Shown here: positions 20,951 through 33,723 of the stretch, one piece after another
Numbering within the stretch: position 1 is the stretch's first letter
Layout of the letters: each line of letters starts with the position of its first letter
Assembly: GCA_029246865.1 (NCBI GenBank)
Contig: JAQWMI010000001.1
Location: forward strand, 1 to 45,869
DNA: 45,869 nucleotides
From: Alphaproteobacteria bacterium
GTDB taxonomy: Bacteria > Pseudomonadota > Alphaproteobacteria > HIMB59
Reading direction: 5' to 3'
Notes under the pieces: model-generated
The model's database searches: none
What the model saw: the letters and a program-made list of their open reading frames with translations, nothing else
Told to the model about the DNA's origin: nothing
Made by a program: the position numbers and the translations under genes

Positions 20951-21037
20951 TTATTACTTTTTATTTAAAATCACAGTTACTCTAATAGGAATAATTGGAA
21001 TATTATCAATAACCTAATAGATTGATGACAAACATAA

Positions 21038-22201
21038 ATGCATAAACTATTTAATACATATAATTTTACAAACTTTTCTATCACAAAAGGAAATGGATCT
21101 TACCTTTTTGACAATAAAGGTAAAAAATATTTAGATTTTTCAGCAGGAGTTGCTGTAAACGCACTTGGTTATAATCACAGCATTATTAATAGATCAATTA
21201 AAGATCAACTAAAAACTGGCATTATGCATTTATCTGGATCTCAGTTGCATAAATATAAAACTGATCTTGCAAATATTCTCTCTAAAAATTCCAATAAGGG
21301 TGATGTTTTTTATTCCAATTCTGGTGCAGAGAGTATTGAAACAGCAATGAAAATAGCTAGATCCGTAGGAAGTAAAAATAAAAAAACTCAAATTATTAGT
21401 ATGACATCTTCTTTTCATGGAAGAACTTTAGGTGCTTTATCTTTAGGACATAATAAAAATTATAAATCAAACATAGGCCCTATACCTGGAGATGTTATTT
21501 TTTGTAATTTTAATGATTCAAAAGATTTGAAAAAAAAAATCAATCCAAAAAAAACTATTGCTATTATTATCGAATTTGTTCAAGGAGACGGTGGAGTTAA
21601 TATATGCACAAAAGAATTTGCAAAGACCATAGATGATATATGTAAAAAATTTAAAATCTTATTAATAGCAGATGAAATTCAAGCAGGTGTTGGTAGAACA
21701 GGAAAAATGTTTGCCTATAAAAATTATTCAGTTTCTCCAGATATTATTACAATGGCAAAAGGACTTGGTTCGGGAATTCCTATAGGTGCAACAATTATTA
21801 AAAATACTATTAGCAAAAATTTTAATATTGGCTTTCATGGCTCTACTTATGGCGGTGGTATGCTTCAAACAAGAATAGCTTACAATGTCTTCAACTTTAT
21901 TAATCAAAAACCTTTTTTAACTGCAGTTCTAGAGAAATCTAAAATTTTAAAGTTAGGATTAATGAAAATAAAAAATGAACATGAAGATAAAATTAAGGAA
22001 GTAAGAATATTGGGACTAATATGCGGTTTAGAATTTCATGAAAAAAACTATGCTCTAAAAATCTTTAATACTTTAATGAAAAAGAGCCTTATTACGACAA
22101 TAGTTCAAGGAAATACAATAAGAATTACACCGCCTTTAACAGTTAGTAAAAAAGAAATAAAAGAAGGTCTTAAAATTATAGCTAGTAGTCTAAGTCTTTA
22201 G
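21038..22201 (+). CDS. argD: Acetylornithine aminotransferase-like class III PLP aminotransferase
   Basis: YLDFSAGVAVNALGYNH; LLIADEIQAGVGRTGKMFAY; MAKGLGSGIPIGA. Confidence 0.92.
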   Translation: MHKLFNTYNFTNFSITKGNGSYLFDNKGKKYLDFSAGVAVNALGYNHSIINRSIKDQLKTGIMHLSGSQLHKYKTDLANILSKNSNKGDVFYSNSGAESIETAMKIARSVGSKNKKTQIISMTSSFHGRTLGALSLGHNKNYKSNIGPIPGDVIFCNFNDSKDLKKKINPKKTIAIIIEFVQGDGGVNICTKEFAKTIDDICKKFKILLIADEIQAGVGRTGKMFAYKNYSVSPDIITMAKGLGSGIPIGATIIKNTISKNFNIGFHGSTYGGGMLQTRIAYNVFNFINQKPFLTAVLEKSKILKLGLMKIKNEHEDKIKEVRILGLICGLEFHEKNYALKIFNTLMKKSLITTIVQGNTIRITPPLTVSKKEIKEGLKIIASSLSL

Positions 22202-23033
22202 ACTGAAACACAGTACCTATACCATCTTCAGTTTCTAATTCTGTTAACAAAGCATCATCAATGTCACCGCTAATAATATGAACTTTATCTACTCCTCTAT
22301 TAACAGCATCAAGAGCATTCTCGACTTTTACAATCATTCCGTCCTTGATGATATCTTTAGCAACTAACTCTTGAGCTATTTGATCATTAATCACAGATAT
22401 TCTGGCATCATCTTGGTTTTTAACAAACGGTACATCTGATATAAAAACTAATTTTGAAGCTTTTAAATTAACGGCTAGCTCTTTAGCTATTGTGTCAGCG
22501 TTAACATTTAAAACATCTCCGTTATTCTTATCCAGTACTAAGCTAGGCATAACAACTAGATCATGATCTTTGAATAATTTTTGTATTTCTAAAGCATCAA
22601 TCATAGAAACATCACCAACTAACCCGAAATCGACACCATCTTTAACTTCTCTTTTTTTTGCAATAATAAAATCTTTTTTGGCTATTGGTATTGGAAAACT
22701 TCGAATATTAAACTTTGAACATAGCGAAAAGATATCAATTAGAATTTGACCAGATATTTTTTTTGCAGCCTCTATTTCAATAGAAGTTGTCACTCTTCTT
22801 CCATTTAATTTTGTTGACTCTTTATTATGTACTTCTTTGATGTAATTATCTAATTGTCTTCCAAATCCAAATACTAAAACAACCTTTAGCTTTGTTATTG
22901 TTGAAAGTAATTTCTGAATATTTTCTACAACATTTGATACTTTTTTTTGATCATCACATATCTTGCCACTCACTTTTATAATCAAAGTAGAGTTCTGGAG
23001 AATAGATTGATAATAATTTTCTTCTTTTATCAT
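22182..23033 (-). CDS. argB: N-acetylglutamate kinase-like amino acid kinase (divergent glycine loop)
   Basis: LIIKVSGK; NGRRVTTSIEIEAA; NVNADTIAKELAVNL; GMIVKV; GIGT; usual HGGGP-type loop reads FGFGR. Confidence 0.8.
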   Translation of the reverse strand: MIKEENYYQSILQNSTLIIKVSGKICDDQKKVSNVVENIQKLLSTITKLKVVLVFGFGRQLDNYIKEVHNKESTKLNGRRVTTSIEIEAAKKISGQILIDIFSLCSKFNIRSFPIPIAKKDFIIAKKREVKDGVDFGLVGDVSMIDALEIQKLFKDHDLVVMPSLVLDKNNGDVLNVNADTIAKELAVNLKASKLVFISDVPFVKNQDDARISVINDQIAQELVAKDIIKDGMIVKVENALDAVNRGVDKVHIISGDIDDALLTELETEDGIGTVFQSKDLDY

Positions 23034-24026
23034 TTATAAATAAAAAGGCATTAAAGACCCTACTCCTTCATTATACGGTAAATTGTGCATTAAGTTAAAA
23101 CATTCAACTGCATTTCCTGAAGCACCCTTCATTAAATTATCAAGACTTGCTTGTACAATTATTTTTTTATTACTATTTTGATGAATGGAAATATCGCAGT
23201 AGTTAGACCCAGAAGTATTAACTAAATTAACATTTTCTTGATATCTAATGAAACTCTCATTTGAAAAAGTATTTTGAAACTTATGTTTCAATTCTTCTAA
23301 AGAAAAATCACTTTTTAAAGTTAATTCAGCTGTAAGAAAAATCCCTCTTACAAATGGACCTGATGTTGGTATAAAGCTCAAATTACCCTCTAAGTCGGGA
23401 AAAGATTGATAAATTTCTGCTAAATGCCTATGAGAATTAATACCATAAGAAAACATATTTTTTGACCTAATTGAGTGATGATTCTTAATTGAAGGATCTT
23501 TACCACCACCACTTGACCCTGTTACAGCAGTAATAAAAGCAGATGTAGCAATATCTTTAAAGGGTAATATGCTTAATTGTGCACAAAGAGCAAAGCATCC
23601 AGGATTTGCAATGTTATTTGAAGTTTTAATAACTTCTTTATTTTTTTCAACAAAACCATAAGTAAACTGTTTTTGAATATCTTCATTCATTTCATTATTA
23701 TAATACTGTGAATACAGTGATTTATTTGAAATTCTTGAGTCAGCACTTAAATCTATTATCTTTACCTCGCCTAATAACTCTTTTACATAATCATAAGAAT
23801 GCCCATGTGGCAGTGATAAAAATACACAATCTAATTTTTTAAAATCTTCAATGTTAGAAGTAAGAGTGCTATTTAAAGATGTGTCTAATAAATGACGAAA
23901 TTCATTTTCAATTAATGTGTCCCTTTTGAAAATATGCTTAATATTTACTTTAGGATGTACTTTAAGAATTCTAATCAATTCTATTCCCAAATAACCATTT
24001 GCTCCAATTATTCCAATATCAATCAT
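23034..24026 (-). CDS. argC: N-acetyl-gamma-glutamyl-phosphate reductase
   Basis: IGIIGANGYLGIELIRIL; NPGCFALCAQL catalytic Cys; GSSGGGK...HRHLAEI. Confidence 0.9.
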   Translation of the reverse strand: MIDIGIIGANGYLGIELIRILKVHPKVNIKHIFKRDTLIENEFRHLLDTSLNSTLTSNIEDFKKLDCVFLSLPHGHSYDYVKELLGEVKIIDLSADSRISNKSLYSQYYNNEMNEDIQKQFTYGFVEKNKEVIKTSNNIANPGCFALCAQLSILPFKDIATSAFITAVTGSSGGGKDPSIKNHHSIRSKNMFSYGINSHRHLAEIYQSFPDLEGNLSFIPTSGPFVRGIFLTAELTLKSDFSLEELKHKFQNTFSNESFIRYQENVNLVNTSGSNYCDISIHQNSNKKIIVQASLDNLMKGASGNAVECFNLMHNLPYNEGVGSLMPFYL

Positions 24027-25068
24027 GAGACTTTACCTTATTTATTATTTTAGCAAAAATATTAGCATGATTAACATTATTATAAATATTTAGATACTCT
24101 GAGTTAATAGGGCCAAATTTTGATAATGACTCACGAAATGCAGTGATGTTATTTGTCACTGGACCACTAATGATAATTAGACAATCCTTAAAGCCTGAAA
24201 CGTTCAAATTCTCTAATATATTAACTGCTCCTGAAACATCATATGCGCAAATAACAATTATTTTAATATTTTCAGATATTTGCTTACTTTCAATAATTTC
24301 TTTAGTTCCGTACTGTCCGTGATAGCCATCACCTAATTCAACAAAAACTATATCATTTTCTTTAACAGCTTCGTTGACAATAGATGCTGAAGATTCAATG
24401 ACTTGATCATGATCTATAAGACAAGTACTAGGTAAGCCATAATCAACAAAATCTAATACTTTATTTGCACCACTATCTTCATAAGAGTATAGATCTTTCT
24501 GTGAAGCTGTCCCTGCAAGCTTGCAAGCGCTTATTTTATCAATGTAATTAGACAAAGACTTTATTAAAAAAGAAGTAACGGTAGTTTTACCTGAGTCAAT
24601 ACCTGTACCAAGAACTGCCACCAAAGGCTTACTAATAGTTTCTAAATCTTTTTTTACCACCATAAAATCTTTTAAATTCAATGGTTTATTTGATTTACCT
24701 ATAACAGATCCTAATAATTCACATTCTGTTGCAGATCCCATTAAAACATTATGGTCTTTGCTAAGACCAATAACTCCACCTAAATTTAGCAAATTGATTT
24801 TATCAAATTTATTTAATTCATCAGGTACGTAGCCACACATTCCAGTTGATGCGAGTCTATTACCTAGTGCCCCAATAACAATATCACCTTCAGATAATTC
24901 AACATTTCTACCTGTAGCGAGTTCTAATTTATTATAATTTTGGTTTACAGATATTACTTTTACAGCAACAATTGACCCTATTTTAGCAACAACATCATCT
25001 ATGATTTCATAATCAGAAATATCTGAGACATGCTTAAGCACGGATCCTATTTTTTTTGTTTTTATCAT
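24019..25068 (-). CDS. Unassigned P-loop NTPase with BioD/DUF1611-like Walker A, linked to arg genes
   Basis: VAVLGTGIDSGKTTVTSFLI (GTxxxxGKT); N-terminal non-Rossmann-looking domain; overlaps argC by 8 bp. Confidence 0.7.
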   Translation of the reverse strand: MIKTKKIGSVLKHVSDISDYEIIDDVVAKIGSIVAVKVISVNQNYNKLELATGRNVELSEGDIVIGALGNRLASTGMCGYVPDELNKFDKINLLNLGGVIGLSKDHNVLMGSATECELLGSVIGKSNKPLNLKDFMVVKKDLETISKPLVAVLGTGIDSGKTTVTSFLIKSLSNYIDKISACKLAGTASQKDLYSYEDSGANKVLDFVDYGLPSTCLIDHDQVIESSASIVNEAVKENDIVFVELGDGYHGQYGTKEIIESKQISENIKIIVICAYDVSGAVNILENLNVSGFKDCLIIISGPVTNNITAFRESLSKFGPINSEYLNIYNNVNHANIFAKIINKVKSHD

Positions 25069-25120
25069 TTGGGGTTGTTTTTTATATTATTATCAAAAAT
25101 ATAAGCAATACTATAATTTA

Positions 25121-26317
25121 TTAGAGAAGTAATTTCTTTATATTTTTAGCAGCCTGTCTTATTCTTTGCTCATTTTCAACTAGGCCAATTCTCACAAATC
25201 CCTCTCCATATTCACCGAAAGCAATACCTGGAGCAACTGCAACATGAGCTTTTGTCATTAAATCCTTTGCAAATTTTAAAGAACCTTTCTTTTTGTATTT
25301 TGTTGGAATGGGAGCCCATGCAAACATACTAGCCTCAGGACTAGGAATGTTCCAACCTGCTCTAGACATAGACTCAATTAAAACATCTCTTCTTCCTTGA
25401 TAAATAGATCTAATTTCTGAAACACATTTTTGAGGACCGTTCAAGGCAGCTGCAGCCGCTACTTGCACTGGAGTAAAAGCTCCATAATCAAGATAGGATT
25501 TAATTTTAGTTAAAGCGGCTATTAATTTTTGATTACCTACTGCAAAGCCTATACGCCATCCAGCCATTGCGTAAGTTTTAGACATGGAAGTGAATTCAAC
25601 AGCTATATTTTTTGCATTTTTCACTTGCAGAATAGATGGAGGCGGTTTCCCGTCAAAATATATTTCTGCATAAGCTAAGTCAGATAAAATATATGTTTTA
25701 TGTTTGCGAGCTATTTTAACAACCTCTTCATAAAAATCTAATCCTACAACTTGCGCAGTTGGATTAGATGGAAAAGATACTATAAGAGCAACAGGTTTAG
25801 GTGAAGAATGTCTAATAGAACGATCTAATCTTTCTAAAAATAATTCTGGATTAAAAATACCATCATCCATTGTAGGTAAATGTCTTAATGATGCGCCTGC
25901 TATAATAAAACCATATGGATGGATGGGATAAGATGGATTTGGGGATAGAATAATATCACCTGGGGTAGTCATAGCTTGAGCTAAATTAGCTAGTCCCTCT
26001 TTAGAACCAAGAGTAACTATTACCTCTTTTTCTGGATCAAGATTTACATTAAATCTTTTTTTATAATATTTACTTTGAGCTTTTCTTAAGCCTGGAATTC
26101 CTCTGCTTACAGAATATCTACCAGTACCTGGTTTAATTACAGTTTCTTTTAATTTTTCAATTATATGACTTGGTGTTGGCATATCGGGATTACCCATACC
26201 AAAGTCAATAATATCTTCACCTTTAGATCTTAAATCAGCTTTAATTCGATTAACTTCAGAAAAAACATAAGGAGGAAGCCTTCTTATACGATCAAATTCT
26301 TCAGCCATTAGCTTCAA
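25121..26317 (-). CDS. Class I/II aminotransferase, AlaC/YfdZ-like
   Basis: FDRIRRLPPYVFSEVNRIKADLRSKGEDIIDFGMGNPDMPTP; SMSKTYAMAGWRIGF. Confidence 0.92.
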   Translation of the reverse strand: MKLMAEEFDRIRRLPPYVFSEVNRIKADLRSKGEDIIDFGMGNPDMPTPSHIIEKLKETVIKPGTGRYSVSRGIPGLRKAQSKYYKKRFNVNLDPEKEVIVTLGSKEGLANLAQAMTTPGDIILSPNPSYPIHPYGFIIAGASLRHLPTMDDGIFNPELFLERLDRSIRHSSPKPVALIVSFPSNPTAQVVGLDFYEEVVKIARKHKTYILSDLAYAEIYFDGKPPPSILQVKNAKNIAVEFTSMSKTYAMAGWRIGFAVGNQKLIAALTKIKSYLDYGAFTPVQVAAAAALNGPQKCVSEIRSIYQGRRDVLIESMSRAGWNIPSPEASMFAWAPIPTKYKKKGSLKFAKDLMTKAHVAVAPGIAFGEYGEGFVRIGLVENEQRIRQAAKNIKKLLL

Positions 26318-26645
26318 TATAAGAGCAACAATAATTAGTTTCTTTATTAACCTTTACTTTAAAGGAACTATTTGCCGGAACTTCAAAATAAGTTCCCTCT
26401 TTATAAATTTTCCAATCAACTTCTCCGTTAATAAGAACATTTAGCTCACCACTTGTTATTTCCATGATTTCTTTTTGTGAAGTATTAAATTCATATTCTC
26501 CCTCAAGCATTAAGCCAAGAGTTTTGGTAGAACCATCATCAAAAGTAATATTTCTGCTAGTGACTTTTCCATCAAAATATACATTTGATTTTTTATCGAC
26601 TGTTACATTTTTAAAATTCATTTTAATCTTATTGATTAATAACAT
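26301..26645 (-). CDS. ppnP: Pyrimidine/purine nucleoside phosphorylase (DUF1255, PpnP-like)
   Basis: NVYFDGKVTSRNITFDDGSTKTLGLMLEGEYEFNTSQKEIMEITSGELNV cupin. Confidence 0.9.
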   Translation of the reverse strand: MLLINKIKMNFKNVTVDKKSNVYFDGKVTSRNITFDDGSTKTLGLMLEGEYEFNTSQKEIMEITSGELNVLINGEVDWKIYKEGTYFEVPANSSFKVKVNKETNYCCSYIEANG

Positions 26646-26671
26646 AATTAGAGGGTTTTAAAATATATAAT

Positions 26672-26878
26672 TTAATAATGAGGAGGAAGTGGATCATTTT
26701 TAGAATCATATTTATTAGTATTTTCTTCAAGGCTTATAATTTTAGATTTAATTTGTAAAATCTCTTTCTTTTGGTTTTCTATTTCTTTTTGTTGTGAATA
26801 TAGCTCTTCGCTCATTTGAGAAATCTCATGTTGTAGAAAAGTAATTTGTTCTTCTAGTTTTTTAATTAAATTATCCAT
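26672..26878 (-). CDS. SlyX-like coiled-coil protein
   Basis: 68 aa, LEEQITFLQHEISQMSEELYSQQKEI... ending NDPLPPHY. Confidence 0.8.
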   Translation of the reverse strand: MDNLIKKLEEQITFLQHEISQMSEELYSQQKEIENQKKEILQIKSKIISLEENTNKYDSKNDPLPPHY

Positions 26879-27004
26879 TAATTTTATAAATTAGGCAATG
26901 TCATTTAGACTGTATAAGAAATAATTGCATTATCTTATTATACATACTTTTTTTTCCACTTTGTAAATACTTTGTAATATTTTAATAGGTTGTTAAACTT
27001 TTGT

Positions 27005-27499
27005 TTATCCTAGACTTAACATAATGATTAGTAATAAGCTGACAAAAAAGGCAATAGCTGTTCGGATGTTATTGAAGTAATTCCATTTTGTTTCAAATTT
27101 TAACCTCTCTTCACTTAACAATTGGTCATTTAACTCATCAATTTTCAATTTTTGAATATGATTATTTAAGGGTAAGTGGATTGAAATGGTTATACCCTGC
27201 ACACCAACCAAATAAACAATGCCAATGAGAATTATTAACCAAGTCTCTGATAATCCAACATTTACTATTGAAATTAAAATTGTACTCAATAAGGAAATAA
27301 TAGAACCCACCCAAGTTAAAATGAATATTGGCTGATTATTTTGTATTACATTATCCATCACCTGAAATGCTTTTAAAAAATCTTTATTGTTTAGATTAGA
27401 TAGACCGGGCATTACAATATTAGCATATGTGAAAATGAATCCAGTAACCAAACTACAAGATAAGATAGAAAATATTAATGAAATATCCTTCAAGTCCAT
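27005..27499 (-). CDS. DUF1772-like small membrane protein
   Basis: Four TM segments; GFIFTYANIVMPGL; QGITISIHLPLNNHIQ. Confidence 0.72.
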   Translation of the reverse strand: MDLKDISLIFSILSCSLVTGFIFTYANIVMPGLSNLNNKDFLKAFQVMDNVIQNNQPIFILTWVGSIISLLSTILISIVNVGLSETWLIILIGIVYLVGVQGITISIHLPLNNHIQKLKIDELNDQLLSEERLKFETKWNYFNNIRTAIAFFVSLLLIIMLSLG

Positions 27500-27548
27500 T
27501 TTATTTTATCCTCTCTTCTAGTATTTAAGTTTTAATAAGATCATTGGC

Positions 27549-30577
<3,029 letters not shown>

Positions 30578-30622
30578 TTAATTTAAAATCAAGAATATTT
30601 AGAAATTAGAGAGGTGAACTTT

Positions 30623-30967
30623 TTAAGATAACTTTTTTCCATCAGCTAATTCCGAGACAAAAGATAGTGGATCTATATTTTCAATACAGCCAAGATTAAC
30701 ACCCATTTTAGTTTCATCACTTCTTGTATTGTGATGAGTGTAGATACCACATTTTTTACAAAAATAATGTTTAGCTATATTTTTATTAAACTGATAGAGA
30801 GATAAACTCTCACTTCCTTTTAAAAGTTGAAAATTTTCTTTTGCAATAATTGCCATTTTAGCATTTTTTCTAATACATATAGAGCAGTTACATTGTCTGA
30901 TAAAACTTAAATCACTTTCAATTTCAAATTCAACAGACTTACAATGACAAGATCCCCTATAAATCAT
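30623..30967 (-). CDS. GFA (glutathione-dependent formaldehyde-activating) family protein
   Basis: GSCHCKSVEFEIESD; CNCSICIRK; CKKCGIYTHH. Confidence 0.9.
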   Translation of the reverse strand: MIYRGSCHCKSVEFEIESDLSFIRQCNCSICIRKNAKMAIIAKENFQLLKGSESLSLYQFNKNIAKHYFCKKCGIYTHHNTRSDETKMGVNLGCIENIDPLSFVSELADGKKLS

Positions 30968-30997
30968 AACAATATAATGAGTGTTTTATGTGGTTAG

Positions 30998-31873
30998 TCA
31001 ATTGCTAATGGAAGAGATATGATCAGGGTAAGTTTCACAACATCCACCTACAATTGAAGCACCATTTTTAATTTCATTATCAACAAAAAGCTTAAATACC
31101 TCAGGCGTAAAATCAGATCTAAAACCTAAAGCTTCATTAGGATTAGAATTCGTAGCTTTATTCCAAGAGTCAGGAATATTTTTAAAAGCATTGACTTTAA
31201 ATCCATAGGGAAGTTCTAAGGATCTTAAATCATTTACTATTTTAGCATAAATTTCAGGAGATATACATGCGCCTATGATACCCATAATATTATAATTAAT
31301 TAGAATAGATTTAATTTGTTTAATGTTCTCTCCACTAGGCAAAAGTCCAGTATCTTTAAAATGAGCTCCTATCAAAATAGGTTTGTCAAAAACTTTAACG
31401 GCTTCTAGAGCGATATGTATTTCCTCTATACTGCATAGCACATCTAAATAAAAAAAATCTGAATAAGGGTTTAAAATAGAACCTGTATGATAAAATAAAC
31501 TTTGCATTTCACTTTTTGTTTGAAAAATTTCAGCAGAATAAGTTTCACCTTGTGTGGGCATTGAGGCGCCTATCAAAACTTTCTTACTTGATTTTTTAAC
31601 TGCAGATTTTGCAATTTTACCAGCTGCATTTAAAAGATAATCTTTTTTTTCAAGAACAGAATTATCAATAAGCCTTCTATCTCTAACTGTAAAATTATTT
31701 GTAATTATAATATTACTTCCTGAATTAATAAAATCTAAATGAAGATTTTCAACCATATGATGTTGAGATTCATCAATAAGAGCTGACGCTGACCATAACG
31801 AACCATTGGGCGCCATTCCTCTTTGTAATAGAGCTTGACCCATACCACCATCTAAAATTAGTGTTTTAGACAT
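30998..31873 (-). CDS. Homocysteine S-methyltransferase family protein
   Basis: LILDGGMGQALLQRG; GACISPE and GGCCET zinc-cysteine motifs. Confidence 0.88.
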   Translation of the reverse strand: MSKTLILDGGMGQALLQRGMAPNGSLWSASALIDESQHHMVENLHLDFINSGSNIIITNNFTVRDRRLIDNSVLEKKDYLLNAAGKIAKSAVKKSSKKVLIGASMPTQGETYSAEIFQTKSEMQSLFYHTGSILNPYSDFFYLDVLCSIEEIHIALEAVKVFDKPILIGAHFKDTGLLPSGENIKQIKSILINYNIMGIIGACISPEIYAKIVNDLRSLELPYGFKVNAFKNIPDSWNKATNSNPNEALGFRSDFTPEVFKLFVDNEIKNGASIVGGCCETYPDHISSISN

Positions 31874-32076
31874 TAAATTGTACTGAGTTCTAACTTCTTT
31901 GAATATTTTTTTATTGAAGTTTTAATTACAGCTTGGCCACAACGCATTTTGCCTGTTTTATTGTTAAAAACATATTGAGGCTCACCATAGAGTTTCCATC
32001 CACTTGATAGTGCCTCAGTGACACGATGACAAAACACAGAGGTGTCATTGTCTGTAATAAATCTATAGCCCTTCAT
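31873..32076 (-). CDS. DUF1737-like small protein
   Basis: Y-F/I-T-N-D...ALSSGWKLYGEP pattern; 67 aa. Confidence 0.72.
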   Translation of the reverse strand: MKGYRFITDNDTSVFCHRVTEALSSGWKLYGEPQYVFNNKTGKMRCGQAVIKTSIKKYSKKLELSTI

Positions 32077-32186
32077 GTAATGATTCTAATATAAGTGATA
32101 ACCATATCATTAAAATTACTATAATTACGCAATCAATTTAATTTATTTGACTTGCGCAACGAATTAATTATTTATAATGACTCATT

Positions 32187-32651
32187 ATGATTAAAGAAAA
32201 ATTGAAAGCTCCAAATTTTAAATTACCAAGCACTGATAATACTGAGTTTGAACTTTCAAAGCATTTGGGAAAAAATATAATTATTTTTTTCTATCCAAGA
32301 GATAACACTAAAGGATGTACCTTAGAGGCTAATGAATTTAGTTATTTAAGTAATAAAATAAAAAAAAATAATTCTATTGTTGTTGGGATATCAAAAGATA
32401 GCTTAGAGAGTCACTTAAAATTTCATAAAAAATATAAATTTAAATTTGAATTATTATCAGATATTGAAGGTAAAATTATTGAAAAATATAATGCTTGGGG
32501 AATGAAAAAATTTCTAGGAAAAGAGTATATGGGAATCATCAGAACAACAGTATTGATTAATACTAAAGGTAAAATTCATAAAATATGGTCAAATGTAAGA
32601 GTTAAAGATCATGCTGAGATTGTAGTAAAAGAGCTCGAAAATCTTCAGTAA
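32187..32651 (+). CDS. bcp: Thioredoxin-dependent thiol peroxidase (peroxiredoxin, BCP)
   Basis: IIFFYPRDNTKGCTLEANEFS. Confidence 0.95.
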   Translation: MIKEKLKAPNFKLPSTDNTEFELSKHLGKNIIIFFYPRDNTKGCTLEANEFSYLSNKIKKNNSIVVGISKDSLESHLKFHKKYKFKFELLSDIEGKIIEKYNAWGMKKFLGKEYMGIIRTTVLINTKGKIHKIWSNVRVKDHAEIVVKELENLQ

Positions 32652-32657
32652 AAAAAT

Positions 32658-33092
32658 TTAATAATTATCAACTATATGCTTAAGTGCAAATAAATACCCG
32701 TCAAGACCCATTCCTAATATAGAACTAGTACAAGCTGGAGCTACAACAGATTTTCTTCGAAATTCTTCTCTTTTATAAATATTAGATAAATGAACTTCAA
32801 CTTTTGGTAAACTTTTAATCTCGAGTGAGTCATGAAGAGATATGGAGCTATGTGTGAGACCACCAGGATTGATGATAATGCCTGAAAACGAGTCATCTAA
32901 ACTATTTATTTTATTAATGATTTCTCCTTCAATATTACTTTGAAAAAATACAACTTCACAATTTAGTTCTAAAGATTTATCAGTAATAGTTTTTTCAAGA
33001 TCTTTAAGAGTAAAATCCCCATAAATATTTTTCTCCCTTTTACCTAACATTTCAAGGTTAGGTCCATTTATTACTAATATTTTATGAGTCAT
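32658..33092 (-). CDS. aroQ: Type II 3-dehydroquinate dehydratase
   Basis: ILVINGPNLEMLGKRE; IINPGGLTHSSISLHDSL; EVHLSNIYKREEFR. Confidence 0.97.
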   Translation of the reverse strand: MTHKILVINGPNLEMLGKREKNIYGDFTLKDLEKTITDKSLELNCEVVFFQSNIEGEIINKINSLDDSFSGIIINPGGLTHSSISLHDSLEIKSLPKVEVHLSNIYKREEFRRKSVVAPACTSSILGMGLDGYLFALKHIVDNY

Positions 33093-33148
33093 ATGTTTAG
33101 TTTATAAATTATTATTAAAAATAACCAAGAGTTTTTGATATGTAAGTA

Positions 33149-33667
33149 TTACTTATGAAATTTCTTAGTTTTTTCGACAATATAATCCATGTAAGCGAGT
33201 ATGACACCACTAAAGACAAAAGTTAAGTGCACGGCTATAAAGAGTGTTATTTGTTCTTTTGTATAGTTATTTAAATTAAAAAATAATTTCAATAAATGAA
33301 TACCAGATATAGCAACTATTGAAGATATAAGTTTTAATTTAAGACCACTAAAATCTACTGTTCCCATCCAAGATGGTTTGTCTTCATGATTAGCTACATC
33401 AATCTTAGATACAAAATTTTCGTAACCAGAAAAAATTACAATCAAAAGTAAATTGCCAGTAAAAGATAGATCAATAAGAGTTAATGCGAAAAGAATAATT
33501 TCTGTTTCTTCGAAAGTCATACCGCCTGTGAAAAAATGAATTAATTCACTACAAAATGTAATTAACAAGACTATTAAACATATTATAAGCCCTAAATAAA
33601 AAGGAGCCATGAGCCATCTAGAGGCAAACATTACTTTTTCTAAAATATGTTCTAAGTTTTTAAGCAT
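33149..33667 (-). CDS. YqhA/TIGR00645 family membrane protein
   Basis: EKVMFASRWLMAPFYLGLIICL; DLSFTGNLLLIVIFSGYENFVSKID. Confidence 0.9.
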   Translation of the reverse strand: MLKNLEHILEKVMFASRWLMAPFYLGLIICLIVLLITFCSELIHFFTGGMTFEETEIILFALTLIDLSFTGNLLLIVIFSGYENFVSKIDVANHEDKPSWMGTVDFSGLKLKLISSIVAISGIHLLKLFFNLNNYTKEQITLFIAVHLTFVFSGVILAYMDYIVEKTKKFHK

Positions 33668-33723
33668 ATTTATTCATAACATTAATTCTATAATGACAAA
33701 ATATAAAATTTCATTGATAAAAA

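Noticed and set aside
32077-32186. SAM-type riboswitch upstream of the homocysteine methyltransferase block
   Set aside because: Only a weak short inverted repeat seen; no recognisable riboswitch core
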